From contig NZ_CP118164.1 in assembly GCF_028748185.1 (NCBI RefSeq), positions 5,605,814 to 5,669,813 on the forward strand: a stretch of 64,000 bases of DNA. The letters run 5' to 3'. The notes below the pieces were generated by a model that worked only from the letters and a program-made list of their open reading frames with translations, did no database searches and was not told where the DNA came from. How positions within the stretch are numbered: position 1 is the first letter of the stretch; each line of letters opens with the position of its first letter. The stretch is from Bremerella sp. P1 (lineage in GTDB: Bacteria; Planctomycetota; Planctomycetia; Pirellulales; Pirellulaceae). Of the stretch, positions 42,366-51,217 are shown one piece after another. The position numbers and the translations under genes are program-made.

Positions 42366-42880
42366 ACCCCTGGTGTGCTCGGCGGCGGAGTCATTGCCGG
42401 CTGATGGCCTAGCGAGCGACGGACCATGGTGAGCTGCCCACTGTGCAGGCCTTCGTGCCAGATGGCGGTCTCGAACACTTGCCCGTAGTCTGCCAGGAAG
42501 TCAGGCGTACCGTCCGGTGTTTTCGTCGCCAGGTCATCGTCGCTCAGTGATCCCAGTATCTTGAGAAGTACCTGGCGTCGCTCGTCCATGTACCCTCGGA
42601 CTTCTTCGATCGGCGGGTAATCTTCCAGCTTGGGGGATGGGGTCGAGCCCAAACCGAACATCTCTTGATAATTCTCTTTTGTCTCCGCTTTCTCTGGGGC
42701 TAATAGCGAAATGAAAAAGTTGTCGGTCGTGGCCATGTGACCAATAAACCACAGGGCATGGTTGCTCTGATTGCAGACCTGCGCCACCCAATCCTCCGGC
42801 TTTTGGAAGTCTCCCAGGATTCTTGTCGTGAAGCCGCGGGCCGACTCAAGTTGATGTTGTAGACGCTCGATCATGGACAT
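42362..42880 (-). CDS. DinB-superfamily protein (first copy)
   Basis: 172 residues of the DinB/YfiT four-helix-bundle superfamily (metal-dependent, thiol-related transferase fold; not the DNA polymerase called DinB). Support: an N-terminal helix (IERLQHQLESARGFTTRILGDF), the pattern NHALWFIGHMATTDNFFIS and the C-terminal ETAIWHEGLHSGQLTMVRRSLG, whose two or three histidines match the usual metal triad. The substrate is unknown; relatives use mycothiol, bacillithiol or other thiols. It lies immediately downstream of a MarR regulator (21-base gap) and is probably co-transcribed with it. Confidence 0.75.
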   Translation of the reverse strand: MSMIERLQHQLESARGFTTRILGDFQKPEDWVAQVCNQSNHALWFIGHMATTDNFFISLLAPEKAETKENYQEMFGLGSTPSPKLEDYPPIEEVRGYMDERRQVLLKILGSLSDDDLATKTPDGTPDFLADYGQVFETAIWHEGLHSGQLTMVRRSLGHQPAMTPPPSTPGV

Positions 42881-42901
42881 GGTGTCTCTCCTGGGATGGG
42901 A

Positions 42902-43348
42902 CTAGCTAGGTCGATCAAGGGAAGAGCCCGCATTGCGGAGTATCTCCAAGAAGCACGAAACTTGCTCTTCGCTGTAACCGCCAAAGAAGTCCTCGTGAAC
43001 CTTTTCCTGTAGCTGGGTAATGACCGGCTTGAGTCGCTGCAGCGTCTCTTGGCCTTGCGGCGTCAGGTAAATCCGCAACGCGCGCCGGTCAGCTGGATCT
43101 CGCATGCGGCGAATCAGCTGCGCCTTTTCCGTACGATCCAAAAGGCCTGTCATGCTACTGGCATCCAAGTGGACCTCTTCCGCCAGTTCACTTGGCTTTT
43201 GTCCGTTTTGGCACTCAAGACAAGAAAGCATAAACAGTTGGGCTGGGGTAACTTCGTACGCTGCCAAACCGTCGGCGTAAATTCGCGAAATCTTTCGCAT
43301 CGCTACGCCGAGATGAAAGCAGAGCAGGTCGTCTTTTTTCCAATTCAT
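42902..43348 (-). CDS. MarR-family transcriptional regulator
   Basis: 148 residues from the ATG at 43348; a GTG at 43381 would extend the protein by 11 residues without support. Winged helix-turn-helix of the MarR type: YEVTPAQLFMLSCLECQNGQKPSELAEEVHLDASSMTGLLDRTEKAQLIRRMRDPADRRALRIYLT has the recognition helix and the basic D-x-R-D-R-R-like wing (DPADRRALRI). Helices at both ends form the dimer. It probably controls its own operon with the downstream DinB gene in response to a small molecule. The ligand is unknown. Confidence 0.88.
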   Translation of the reverse strand: MNWKKDDLLCFHLGVAMRKISRIYADGLAAYEVTPAQLFMLSCLECQNGQKPSELAEEVHLDASSMTGLLDRTEKAQLIRRMRDPADRRALRIYLTPQGQETLQRLKPVITQLQEKVHEDFFGGYSEEQVSCFLEILRNAGSSLDRPS

Positions 43349-43450
43349 TCGGAGGGTATTTAAAAAGAGGTTGCCTCGCACATCAATTCTAGCGATGGGC
43401 GCATGCGGGGCAAAAGCAATTCAATGGGGAGGGATTCAATCGGCGGGAGC

Positions 43451-45634
43451 CTAAGCGGGGCGAACGGTCACCACGACTCCCTTGAACGCAGGCGTTTTCG
43501 ATTTGGGATCGGCCGTTCGGGAAACGAGGGTATTGGCTTCCGGGTAATACATCAAGGCGTTTCCTGGTTTGATGTCGGTAAACTCGTGAACGACGAAATT
43601 GTCGATCTGACCGATATTCGACTTGATAATCACTTTCTGGCCTGCGGCAACGCCCAGACGCTTGCAGTCATCAGGGTGAAGCACGATGACATCCCGTCGG
43701 TCGATGCCGCGATAGATGTCGTATTCTTCATACACCACAGTATTGAATTGCCCCTCACTACGCACCGTCATCAACCGAAGTTCGTTTTTTCCGGTCCCTT
43801 TTAGCTCAGGGATCTCATCGTGATGCAAGATCAGTCGCCCGCTGGGCGTAGGAAATTTGGGCGTGTGGAAGGTTCGCCCGTCGATTTGAAATTCTTCTTT
43901 GGTTTTGTCGATATGGGCGATCTTTTCAAAGCCAGGCACCACCTTCGCCAGGGCAGCACGAATCTTGTTCGTGTCTTGCATCGATTTCCAATCGATGGGA
44001 GTACGATCCTCAAGAACTCCTTCCCCAATCGAAGCAATCACGTCGACTTCACCCCGTGGGCCGTCCAGTCGGCGTGGTCCGCCGTCCGACATGCGGACGT
44101 AATTGAACATCGATTCCTGGGTCGACTGGTAAGGCTCTTCATCGCGAGCCAACACCGGCAGGATGATCGTCTCCTTGGCCAGGCCATGCGCGTGTCCGGT
44201 GTTCAGCGTCGTGCTCAAGTAGACCATCGTATCGAGGCTTTGGATCGACTCTGCCGCGAAGGCCAGGTCGGGGTTACTGCCGTAGAGATTGCCACCCAGG
44301 CAGAAGCCCATTTTCAGCTTGCCCGAGTGGGCATCTTCCATGCAGCCCAGCGTATCAAGGCCCGGCGTAGTGGGAAGCTGAACGCCGTATTCCTTTTCGA
44401 GCCCATCGAAGATGGCTTGTTTCAGCGTCGGCGTAACACCGACTGAACCAATCCCTTGCACGTTGGAGTGCCCGCGGATTGGCATCAAGCCGCAACCAGG
44501 CTTGCCGACCATGCCACGCACGGCGGCCAGCCCGGCAATGGCCTGAACATTGTTCACGCCGTGGGCATGATGGGTGATGCCCATCGTCCAGCTGAAGATG
44601 ACACGTTTCGCTTTGATGTAGCGCTGGGCGATGTCCTCGATCTTCAGCTTGCCGACGCCGGACTTCGCTTCGATTTCTTCCCACGGGAGGTTCTTCAAAA
44701 ACTCGATCCACTCGGCCGTATTCTCGCAGTGGTTGTCGAGGAACTCTTGGTCTTGTCCCCCCAATTCCAGCACGCGCTTGGCGATGCCGTAGAGCAGGGC
44801 GAGGTCTCCACCGATGTCGGGTTGAACGTAGAGTGTCGCGATCTTGGTGCCAAACAACAGGCTGATTGGATCGCTCGGCACGCGGAAGTTGACCAAGCCT
44901 GTTTCAATGACGGGATTGATGACGATCACCTCGCCACCACGCCGACGAACTTGTTTGAGTGTCGACATGAGCCGCGGGTGATTGCTGGCCGGGTTACCAC
45001 CGATCAGAAACACAAGGTCGGCGTGCTCCACGTCATCAAGCACGATCGTGGCGGTGCCACTACCGACGGTATTGGCCAGTCCGACACCGCTGGCCTGGTG
45101 GCAGTAGTAGCTGCAGTTATTGACGTTATTGGTGCCATATAGACGCGCGAAAAGCTGCAGCAGAAATCCTGCTTCCATGCTGCTGCGGCCACTGAAGTAC
45201 CAAAAGGTTTCGTCGGCGGCCAGCGACTTCAGTTTGTTCACGACCCTACCCAGGGCATCTTCCCATGAGATAGGGCGATAGTTCTGGGTGCCTTCCTCCC
45301 ATAGCATCGGCTGCGTAAGGCGGCCCGCATGCTCCATCTGGTAAGGAGTGAACTTCTTGAGTTGAGCGATGCTGTAGGTCTTCCAGAAGTCTTCCGGAAT
45401 GGCACCCTGCATGTCGGCGGCCATGGCCTGCATCGACTTCTTACAGACTTCCGGGAACGAGCCTTCCTCGTTGACCATGCCTCCCTTTTGGCCGCCCATG
45501 CCCAGTGCGCAGGTCTTGCACGCATTCTTACTCCGCATGGCTTTCCAGAACTTCCAGTACCCGCCCGACTCGCGAGCTTTCTGAAAGGTGTACCGGATCG
45601 CTTGCCAGCCGCCGCCACTGGTTGGCTTTTTCAT
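43451..45634 (-). CDS. FdhF/YdeP-family molybdopterin oxidoreductase
   Basis: 727-residue member of the bis-MGD molybdopterin family, most like E. coli YdeP (an acid-resistance-related formate-dehydrogenase homologue of uncertain substrate). The N-terminal NACKTCALGMGGQKGGM cysteine motif is typical of YdeP and could bind an Fe-S cluster. Mo-cofactor segments include WYFSGRSSMEAGFLLQLFARLYGTNNVNN, FLIGGNPASNHPR and WTMGITHHAHGVNNVQAIAGLAA. The C-terminal MGD-binding domain is at LRLMTVRSEGQFNTVVYEEYDIYRGI. No signal peptide or partner electron-transfer subunit (FdhB/HycB type) is adjacent. It is preceded by a 215-base gap to the glucose-dehydrogenase-like gene. Confidence 0.88.
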   Translation of the reverse strand: MKKPTSGGGWQAIRYTFQKARESGGYWKFWKAMRSKNACKTCALGMGGQKGGMVNEEGSFPEVCKKSMQAMAADMQGAIPEDFWKTYSIAQLKKFTPYQMEHAGRLTQPMLWEEGTQNYRPISWEDALGRVVNKLKSLAADETFWYFSGRSSMEAGFLLQLFARLYGTNNVNNCSYYCHQASGVGLANTVGSGTATIVLDDVEHADLVFLIGGNPASNHPRLMSTLKQVRRRGGEVIVINPVIETGLVNFRVPSDPISLLFGTKIATLYVQPDIGGDLALLYGIAKRVLELGGQDQEFLDNHCENTAEWIEFLKNLPWEEIEAKSGVGKLKIEDIAQRYIKAKRVIFSWTMGITHHAHGVNNVQAIAGLAAVRGMVGKPGCGLMPIRGHSNVQGIGSVGVTPTLKQAIFDGLEKEYGVQLPTTPGLDTLGCMEDAHSGKLKMGFCLGGNLYGSNPDLAFAAESIQSLDTMVYLSTTLNTGHAHGLAKETIILPVLARDEEPYQSTQESMFNYVRMSDGGPRRLDGPRGEVDVIASIGEGVLEDRTPIDWKSMQDTNKIRAALAKVVPGFEKIAHIDKTKEEFQIDGRTFHTPKFPTPSGRLILHHDEIPELKGTGKNELRLMTVRSEGQFNTVVYEEYDIYRGIDRRDVIVLHPDDCKRLGVAAGQKVIIKSNIGQIDNFVVHEFTDIKPGNALMYYPEANTLVSRTADPKSKTPAFKGVVVTVRPA

Positions 45635-45849
45635 ATCGGGTCATCCTGAATGAGTAAGAGTTGAAGAGGGCAGTTCTTTCGACGTTCTCCTGAGAACCGT
45701 CATTCTAGCAGATCGGGCGAGATGCGAAATGTGGAAGCGCAAATCTCAGGCCCGCATGATTGTCCGAGATGCAAGCGAGCACGCCAAGACGTTGCTCGCT
45801 GATATCCCAGACCCCATAGCGGGCCCTCTTCCAATTGTTCAATCAATGG

Positions 45850-46953
45850 TTATTCGGAAGCGACGTTCACGTAAACCTTGAGCGCCGAGCTGTCCTCGAC
45901 CAGCAGTCGCATCATTTCAGCGTAGTTGTCCAAGCCGTCGACCGGGTTGGTCAGGATCTTTTCCGTGACGCCAGGGTACATCATTTCGCCCAGGGCCAGG
46001 TCCTTGATACCCATCTCGAAGTGGTCGCGGTTGGCGTTCACACTACCCAAGAGCAGCTTGTTACCCAAAACCCATTCCAGGTTAATCTTCGAGGTCGGCA
46101 GCTCGTGCTTGTCGCTGTCGCCGGTCACACTGGTGAAGACCAGCACGCCGTTAAGCCCCAGGTACTTCATGCTCTCGAAAGCGATGATGCTGCTACCGGT
46201 GGCGTCGACGATGATGTCCGGGCGACCAGTCTTCTTGACCAATTCGTCCAGGTCGGTGTTCTTGGTGCTGACGTAGTTCGCTTCCATTCCCTCGGTGATC
46301 TCTTGCTTGAGATGCGGGCCAGGGGAGCGGGCAATCGTGCTGACCTGCAGACTACGAAGGCGTAGGCAAAGCGTGGTGAGCAAGCCAATCTGGCCGGCAC
46401 CCATCACCCAGGCAACCTTAGGGCTCCAGACCTTCATACGACGCTGCACTTCATAAGCCTGATGCACGGCCTTAGCAGCACAGCTCATGGGCTCCATCAA
46501 GACGTGCAGGTGAGTCAAACCTTGCGGGACGCGAATAATGTAGTCTTCTTCGTCGACGAACTTCTCAGTGAGGTAACCGTGCAGCAGGTTGATACCGCGC
46601 TCGTAGTAGGTTTCCTCGCTGGTCATGTCGTAGGTGCCGATCTTGTCGTAGATCGAACCACCGGGACGACGAACCGTGGCGGTCACATAGTCACCTGGCT
46701 TGAACCGCGTCACGTTCGGGCCGACGGCTTCGACGATGCCGAATGACTCGTGACCGATCACCATGAAGTCGTCCCCTGGAGGCGCGTTTCCGTAAAGGGC
46801 TTCGTTGATTTCTTTGTCGGTCGCATCAACCCCAACTTTAAGCACCTTGACCAGCACGCCCTTGCCGTTGGGGAACTTATCGAGGGAGGGTTCAGGAATA
46901 TCACGAAGATGAACGCTGTTGGGGGTCCCGGGTTTAACCGCAATCGCCTTCAT
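45850..46953 (-). CDS. Zinc-type glucose 1-dehydrogenase-like MDR enzyme
   Basis: 367-residue medium-chain dehydrogenase resembling archaeal-type glucose dehydrogenases (Haloferax, Sulfolobus). Features: [22 protein letters not shown], the [16 protein letters not shown] segment in which Asp replaces the usual catalytic Cys, [12 protein letters not shown], and a Rossmann [16 protein letters not shown] region. It lacks the cluster of four cysteines of a structural zinc lobe, unlike Tdh in this window. The probable reaction is NAD(P)-linked aldose oxidation, but substrate specificity in this branch varies. It is transcribed alone, divergent from the DinB gene at 47156 with 202 bases between. Confidence 0.8.
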   Translation of the reverse strand: MKAIAVKPGTPNSVHLRDIPEPSLDKFPNGKGVLVKVLKVGVDATDKEINEALYGNAPPGDDFMVIGHESFGIVEAVGPNVTRFKPGDYVTATVRRPGGSIYDKIGTYDMTSEETYYERGINLLHGYLTEKFVDEEDYIIRVPQGLTHLHVLMEPMSCAAKAVHQAYEVQRRMKVWSPKVAWVMGAGQIGLLTTLCLRLRSLQVSTIARSPGPHLKQEITEGMEANYVSTKNTDLDELVKKTGRPDIIVDATGSSIIAFESMKYLGLNGVLVFTSVTGDSDKHELPTSKINLEWVLGNKLLLGSVNANRDHFEMGIKDLALGEMMYPGVTEKILTNPVDGLDNYAEMMRLLVEDSSALKVYVNVASE

Positions 46954-47155
46954 AAGGAGCCGACTCTTCAGGATAGTAGGGTGAGTGTTTGGACGGGTTT
47001 ACGCATTAAAGCAGCGTAATTTACCATAATGCCCACCTTAGAGGAATCGGGGCGACCGCATGAAGTTCAATTCCGTTAATGAACTTTGTACGTTGGAAAA
47101 TTGTCCTGCTTGGTGACGGCCGGAATTAAAATATCTTCTACTTCTCGGGGGAATT

Positions 47156-47653
47156 ATGACGGAACCTGCACCGTTTCAGCGTTATTTGGACTTGGCTCCG
47201 GAAGAGAACTGCGCGATCGCTTTGCAGATTCAACACGAGCAAGAATTCCCCAAATTCCAGCTCGCTACCGAAGAGCAAGCCAGTATCGTCCATCCCCCGT
47301 ATCAGTGGACCATCAAAGAAGTCGTGGGACATTTAAGCGATACGGAACGTGTTTTCGCGTATCGCGCCCTTCGCTTTGCACGTGGCGACACGACACCGCT
47401 GCCTGGTTTCGATCAGGACGCGTACATGCTGACGGCCAATTTCAACGAGCGGTCGTATGAAGAACTGGTCCAGGAACTGAATTGGGTACGCCAGACAACC
47501 GTTGAGTTGTTTCACACGTTGCCATCGGATGCGTTCGAGCGAGAAGGCACCGCCAGCGGCTTTTCCTGGACGGTCCGCAATCTGGGCCGCTGCTGCGTGG
47601 GGCATATGAGGCATCACCTGGAGATTGTGCAGCGACGGGTCAGCGCAGCGTAG
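47156..47653 (+). CDS. DinB-superfamily protein (second copy)
   Basis: 165 residues. The pattern is the same superfamily as the gene at 42362-42880: the TIKEVVGHLSDTERVFAYRALRFARGD helix with a metal-type histidine, then the C-terminal RNLGRCCVGHMRHHLEIVQRR with further histidines. The two copies are only distantly similar by eye. The frame begins at ATG 47156, with a GGGGGAAT ribosome-binding site about six bases upstream. It is convergent with the octahaem cytochrome (five bases between stops). The biochemical role is not known. Confidence 0.75.
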   Translation: MTEPAPFQRYLDLAPEENCAIALQIQHEQEFPKFQLATEEQASIVHPPYQWTIKEVVGHLSDTERVFAYRALRFARGDTTPLPGFDQDAYMLTANFNERSYEELVQELNWVRQTTVELFHTLPSDAFEREGTASGFSWTVRNLGRCCVGHMRHHLEIVQRRVSAA

Positions 47654-47658
47654 TATGT

Positions 47659-50184
47659 CTACTGCCGTTGCTGTGCCTGACGCGGTGAGTAGCGTGCGTC
47701 AATCTGCTGCTTTAGGCCTCGGAAGTCAGGATTGTTGGGGTCGATCTCCAGCAAATCGGCAATAGCTTGATCGGCGTCGTCCCATCGCTCGAGGTATTGC
47801 GCGATCAAGGTGTACATGTAGGCGTACTGCACGCTGTTGGGTTCCAGTTCTTTCGCCTTCTTGTAGGCCTCGAAGGCCTCGTCATAGAACGGCGCTGCGC
47901 TATCTGGGGTTGTATTGCGAGCGGCCAGGTAAAGGGCCGATCCGAACTGATACTGCAGTGGCGCAAAGTTTGGCTGTTGGCTGACGTCACGCTTCAAGTT
48001 GTCGAGTTCTTCCAGGCGGAAGCGGGCAATCTCGACGGCTCGCTTGGCGAGGTCAGTCGTCATTGCTTCAGCCGCCGGGCGATTGCCTTGAACGACCAGT
48101 TGCCGCATACGCTGCTCTTCCATGTCTTGCCGCTGCTGGAGCAAGCTGATCAGGTTGGAACGCGGTCCGGTGAAGTTCGGTCCGATTCGGATGGCGGTGC
48201 GGTAGGCCTTTTCGGCCTTGGCAACGTCGCCCATGCGTTCATACAGCACACCCAGAGAAAGGTGCGCAGACGGCTGATCGCTATCACGTTCTAGCTGGAC
48301 GATTGCTTCGTTGAGGGCCCTCTGGAAAGCCTCGCTTTTGCCACGCAGGCGAAGGGCTTCGGCATCTTGGTTAGCCAGCGACCAGGCCGCCTCGGTACGT
48401 ACGGCACGGTCTTCGTCGGAAAGGCGAGTAAGCAGGGCATCGAGCACCTGACCTTGAACATCAGGGGCGACCGCCGGTAAGTCGCGCAGTGTTTCAATCG
48501 CAGCGATCCGCACTTGGGGATCATCGTCGGAAAGATAACGCAGCGCGGTGCGGACACCGTCCTCGTTCAGGTAGTTGGCTAGGTACATCATGCCACTGGC
48601 CCGAACGATGCCTGGCTGCTGGGTATCGCGAACCAATTCGATCAGGTCTTTGCCGGCATTGGGATGATTGTCCCAGGCCTTTTTCAGCTTGTAAGCGAAG
48701 TGTTCTCCCTTAGGAATCTTCGACGTCTCGCCGTACCACTGGTCGACGGCATCGAGGGCCCACTTGTCGACTTTGGCCAACGCTTCGCGAACCTTCTCGT
48801 CACCGCCACGGGCAAGCGCCATCCATTGGTCGTACCTTTTGACTTCGGGATGCTCTTCGGTGGGAAGCTCAGCCTTGTCGAGATGGCATTTGGTGCAAGC
48901 GTTGGGCGTACCCAGGTTGACCGAAAGATCCGGTCGTGGAATGCGAATGCTGTGATCTCGCCGCGGATCGACTTCCATGTACGTTGTCTCGGGCATGTGG
49001 CATTCGACACAGGAAGCACCTGTCGAGCCTGTTTTGTGGAAGTGATGGGCAGGCGTATCGTACTTACCGGCGGGATGCTGATGGCACGACGTGCACAGCA
49101 GATTCCCTTCAAACTTGATCTTGGTCGAGTGCGGGTCGTGACAATCGGTGCAGCGGATGCCCTTGTGGAACATCTTGCTTTGCAGGAACGAACCATAGAC
49201 GTAGTCCTCGTCCATGATCTGGCCGTCGCAGTAGTAGGTGTGCTCGGAAATCAGCTCGTTGCTGTATTGGTCGTAATAGTTGTTGCCGCGTTGATAGTCG
49301 GGGCAGATAACCTGCCGACGCGAATGGCACGTTCCGCATGTTTCGACCTGGTTGAGCTGAGCTTCGGTCGTATCCCCCTTCAGCTTCTTCAGTCCATAGC
49401 CCAGGTTGCGATCCCAGAACAGGCTGGTCGACTTGGCAAGCTTAACGTGGGCACTGCCGGGACCATGGCACGTTTCACAGCTGACGTCAATTTCCGAAAA
49501 CGTGGTGTGGAACGTATCGGTGGCCAGGTCGTGGTTCTTCTGCAGATTGGTCGAATGGCAGTCAGCACAGTAATGATTCCAGTTCTGAGTGCGACCAGTC
49601 CAGTGCAGCGGATCGTCGACTTCCAGCTTCTCGTGCACGTCGGGCGGCGACAGGTAGAACCACTCTTTCTTTTCGGTATCCCACGAAACACGGAGCACCT
49701 GCACGCGGCCAATGGAATCTTCTTCGGAGCCAGGCGTTGGCGGTTCGATCTCGACCATGTATTGCTGAAGTGGGCTCACGCCGAAAACGTACTTGATCTC
49801 GAAGTCTTGCAGCTCGCCGTCAGGGCCTTCGGTATTGATCATGTACTTTCCGTCGCGGCGGAACATTTTCGACGTGATGCCGTAATGTTCGATCTCTTGG
49901 CCATCGAAATCAGCCAGCACCGTTTCTTCGGTTGCCAGGTCCATGGCCAGGTCGTGGTACGAGCCTTCCCACTTGGCGTGCTCGGACTGATGGCATTCGA
50001 TACACGAATTCCGCCCGACGTAGGTCAGCTTGGTGTCTGACGGCATGGCGTAGTACCAGTCGGCCGTGACCAAAGAGACAGCCAATAGAATGAAAATCAA
50101 ACTTCCACCGGCCAGAAGGACCGAGCGAGGCATGGTCTTGGAGGTGGCGGACGATTGCTTGCGTTTTTGCTTGCGTGATGCCAT
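47659..50184 (-). CDS. Octahaem cytochrome c with HEAT and TPR repeats
   Basis: 841 residues. An N-terminal membrane anchor (about 19-41) is followed by eight CxxCH haem sites, the first at 61-65 (CIECH), then CADCH, CETCH, CGTCH, CTDCH, CTSCH, CVECH and CTKCH, all in the first half. The second half carries HEAT-like repeats (LRYLSDDDPQVRIAAIETL, LTRLSDEDRAVRTEAAWSL) and then TPR repeats (AHLSLGVLYERMGDVAKAEKAYRTAIRIGP; AYMYTLIAQYLERWDDADQAIADLLEIDP). Similar multihaem-TPR proteins occur in planctomycetes. The protein should face the periplasm and move electrons within a larger complex. No dedicated quinol or terminal reductase gene is adjacent, so its electron partners are unknown. Confidence 0.88.
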   Translation of the reverse strand: MASRKQKRKQSSATSKTMPRSVLLAGGSLIFILLAVSLVTADWYYAMPSDTKLTYVGRNSCIECHQSEHAKWEGSYHDLAMDLATEETVLADFDGQEIEHYGITSKMFRRDGKYMINTEGPDGELQDFEIKYVFGVSPLQQYMVEIEPPTPGSEEDSIGRVQVLRVSWDTEKKEWFYLSPPDVHEKLEVDDPLHWTGRTQNWNHYCADCHSTNLQKNHDLATDTFHTTFSEIDVSCETCHGPGSAHVKLAKSTSLFWDRNLGYGLKKLKGDTTEAQLNQVETCGTCHSRRQVICPDYQRGNNYYDQYSNELISEHTYYCDGQIMDEDYVYGSFLQSKMFHKGIRCTDCHDPHSTKIKFEGNLLCTSCHQHPAGKYDTPAHHFHKTGSTGASCVECHMPETTYMEVDPRRDHSIRIPRPDLSVNLGTPNACTKCHLDKAELPTEEHPEVKRYDQWMALARGGDEKVREALAKVDKWALDAVDQWYGETSKIPKGEHFAYKLKKAWDNHPNAGKDLIELVRDTQQPGIVRASGMMYLANYLNEDGVRTALRYLSDDDPQVRIAAIETLRDLPAVAPDVQGQVLDALLTRLSDEDRAVRTEAAWSLANQDAEALRLRGKSEAFQRALNEAIVQLERDSDQPSAHLSLGVLYERMGDVAKAEKAYRTAIRIGPNFTGPRSNLISLLQQRQDMEEQRMRQLVVQGNRPAAEAMTTDLAKRAVEIARFRLEELDNLKRDVSQQPNFAPLQYQFGSALYLAARNTTPDSAAPFYDEAFEAYKKAKELEPNSVQYAYMYTLIAQYLERWDDADQAIADLLEIDPNNPDFRGLKQQIDARYSPRQAQQRQ

Positions 50185-50400
50185 GGATGATGAGGGAAGA
50201 GATCTTATTTCAGGATAAGTGCGGCAGGAAACATACCATTATTACGAGTGTGTCCCCGAGAAGGGAACATGCCGAGTCACTTATGAAAACAATTCCCCCA
50301 ATTCGACCGCCTGACTGGGCCAATAGGTCGACCTATCCTATCTATAACAATGATCCGTGTTTTCCGCACGAAGTTTACCGCAGACGAGATGTTTCCCCCG

Positions 50401-50429
50401 TTGACGAACCTAACGGGAAAACTTAATGT
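50401..50429 (+). promoter_or_regulatory. Candidate promoter of the tRNA gene
   Basis: TTGACG (5 of 6), a 17-base spacer and TAATGT (3 of 6; an alternative CTTAAT has 15-base spacing) lie 14 bases before the mature tRNA 5' end. The rest of the 50185-50442 gap holds only a doubtful 83-codon frame. Confidence 0.4.
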
Positions 50430-50442
50430 CTAGGGTTTCCAT

Positions 50443-50516
50443 GGCGGCATAGCTCAGTTGGTTAGAGCAGCGGAATCATAATCCGCGTGTCGGGGGTTCG
50501 AGTCCCTCTGCCGCTA
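50443..50516 (+). tRNA. tRNA with CAT anticodon (elongator Met or Ile2)
   Basis: A complete cloverleaf: acceptor GGCGGCA with TGCCGCT, D arm AGCTCAGTTGGTTAGAGC, anticodon stem GCGGA/TCCGC with loop ATCATAA (anticodon CAT), and T arm GGGGGTTCGAGTCCCTC. The discriminator is A and CCA is not encoded. The G1-T72 pair and the lack of three G-C pairs at the anticodon-stem base argue against initiator tRNA. CAT can be elongator Met or, if C34 is converted to lysidine by TilS, Ile2; the sequence alone does not decide. Confidence 0.95.
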
Positions 50517-50553
50517 CTTTTGCGATAAGTCATTGTTGAGACACGCTTTATGT

Positions 50554-50586
50554 AAACGCCTTGCAAGGTTTTGTGAGGCGTTTTTT
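50554..50586 (+). terminator. Intrinsic terminator after the tRNA
   Basis: AAACGCCT and AGGCGTTT form an 8-bp stem around a 14-base loop, with six T residues following (50581-50586). Its A-rich left flank could also serve the ICMT-like gene on the minus strand, whose stop is at 50615. Confidence 0.8.
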
Positions 50587-50614
50587 CATGGGGTTCGGCT
50601 ACATTTCTTTTTGC

Positions 50615-51217
50615 TTAGTTCGTCGCCTCGAACAGGACTTTGTCTTCTCGCCGGATCCGCCATGCTGAGATTGGTAGCAGGATGCAGCCTGCGATAAGAG
50701 CCGACCAGGGAGCCTGAAGAACAAGTGGGCCGCCGATGGCAATCGCCAGCAGGCCGACTTCCGACGGATGGCGAAGATACCGGTAGATTCCCGCCGAAAC
50801 AGGCGGGGCGTCGCAGCAGATGTCGGATACAAATCTAGGTCCCAAAGCATAAATGGCCGAACCGCGAAGGAAGATGCCTGCGGCCAGGAGGCCGACGCCA
50901 CATGTCGATAGAAGCCAAGACTGACGCTGGGTCAGCCAGTGTTCCAGTTGAGCTCCCCAGAACATCACGAGGAGCGTCAGTCCGACCAGGGCTGCAACTT
51001 GCAGGGCGCGCGGGTCGCGTTCGCTTTCTCGCTCCGGGAGCGTGACGAGGAGACTTTCGATCAGGCCTGCTGCTCCGACAAGTGCCGCGAACACTAGGAC
51101 CGAGGCCTGAACAACATCGCTCCCAGATAATAGTAGCGTCGGCAGAAGGATGATGATCAGATGTAGCAAGTGCCCCATAGCGAATGTTGCAACACTGCGG
51201 GGCGATGAGTGCGGCAT
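50615..51217 (-). CDS. ICMT/NnrU-like membrane methyltransferase family protein
   Basis: 200 residues with about five membrane segments: near residues 15-31, 36-57, 70-87, 101-117 and 150-180. The C-terminal signature GIYRYLRHPSEVGLLAIAIGGPLVL is that of the isoprenylcysteine carboxyl methyltransferase / phospholipid methyltransferase superfamily, where the RHP segment contacts SAM. Bacterial members methylate various small or lipid substrates; this one's substrate is unknown. Its start codon overlaps the stop of the upstream TerB-like gene by one base (TGATG), indicating translational coupling. Confidence 0.78.
   Translation of the reverse strand: MPHSSPRSVATFAMGHLLHLIIILLPTLLLSGSDVVQASVLVFAALVGAAGLIESLLVTLPERESERDPRALQVAALVGLTLLVMFWGAQLEHWLTQRQSWLLSTCGVGLLAAGIFLRGSAIYALGPRFVSDICCDAPPVSAGIYRYLRHPSEVGLLAIAIGGPLVLQAPWSALIAGCILLPISAWRIRREDKVLFEATN

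Noticed and set aside
50175-50426. 83-codon frame upstream of the tRNA
   Set aside because: It overlaps the cytochrome start on the other strand, lacks a ribosome-binding site and has no recognisable sequence.
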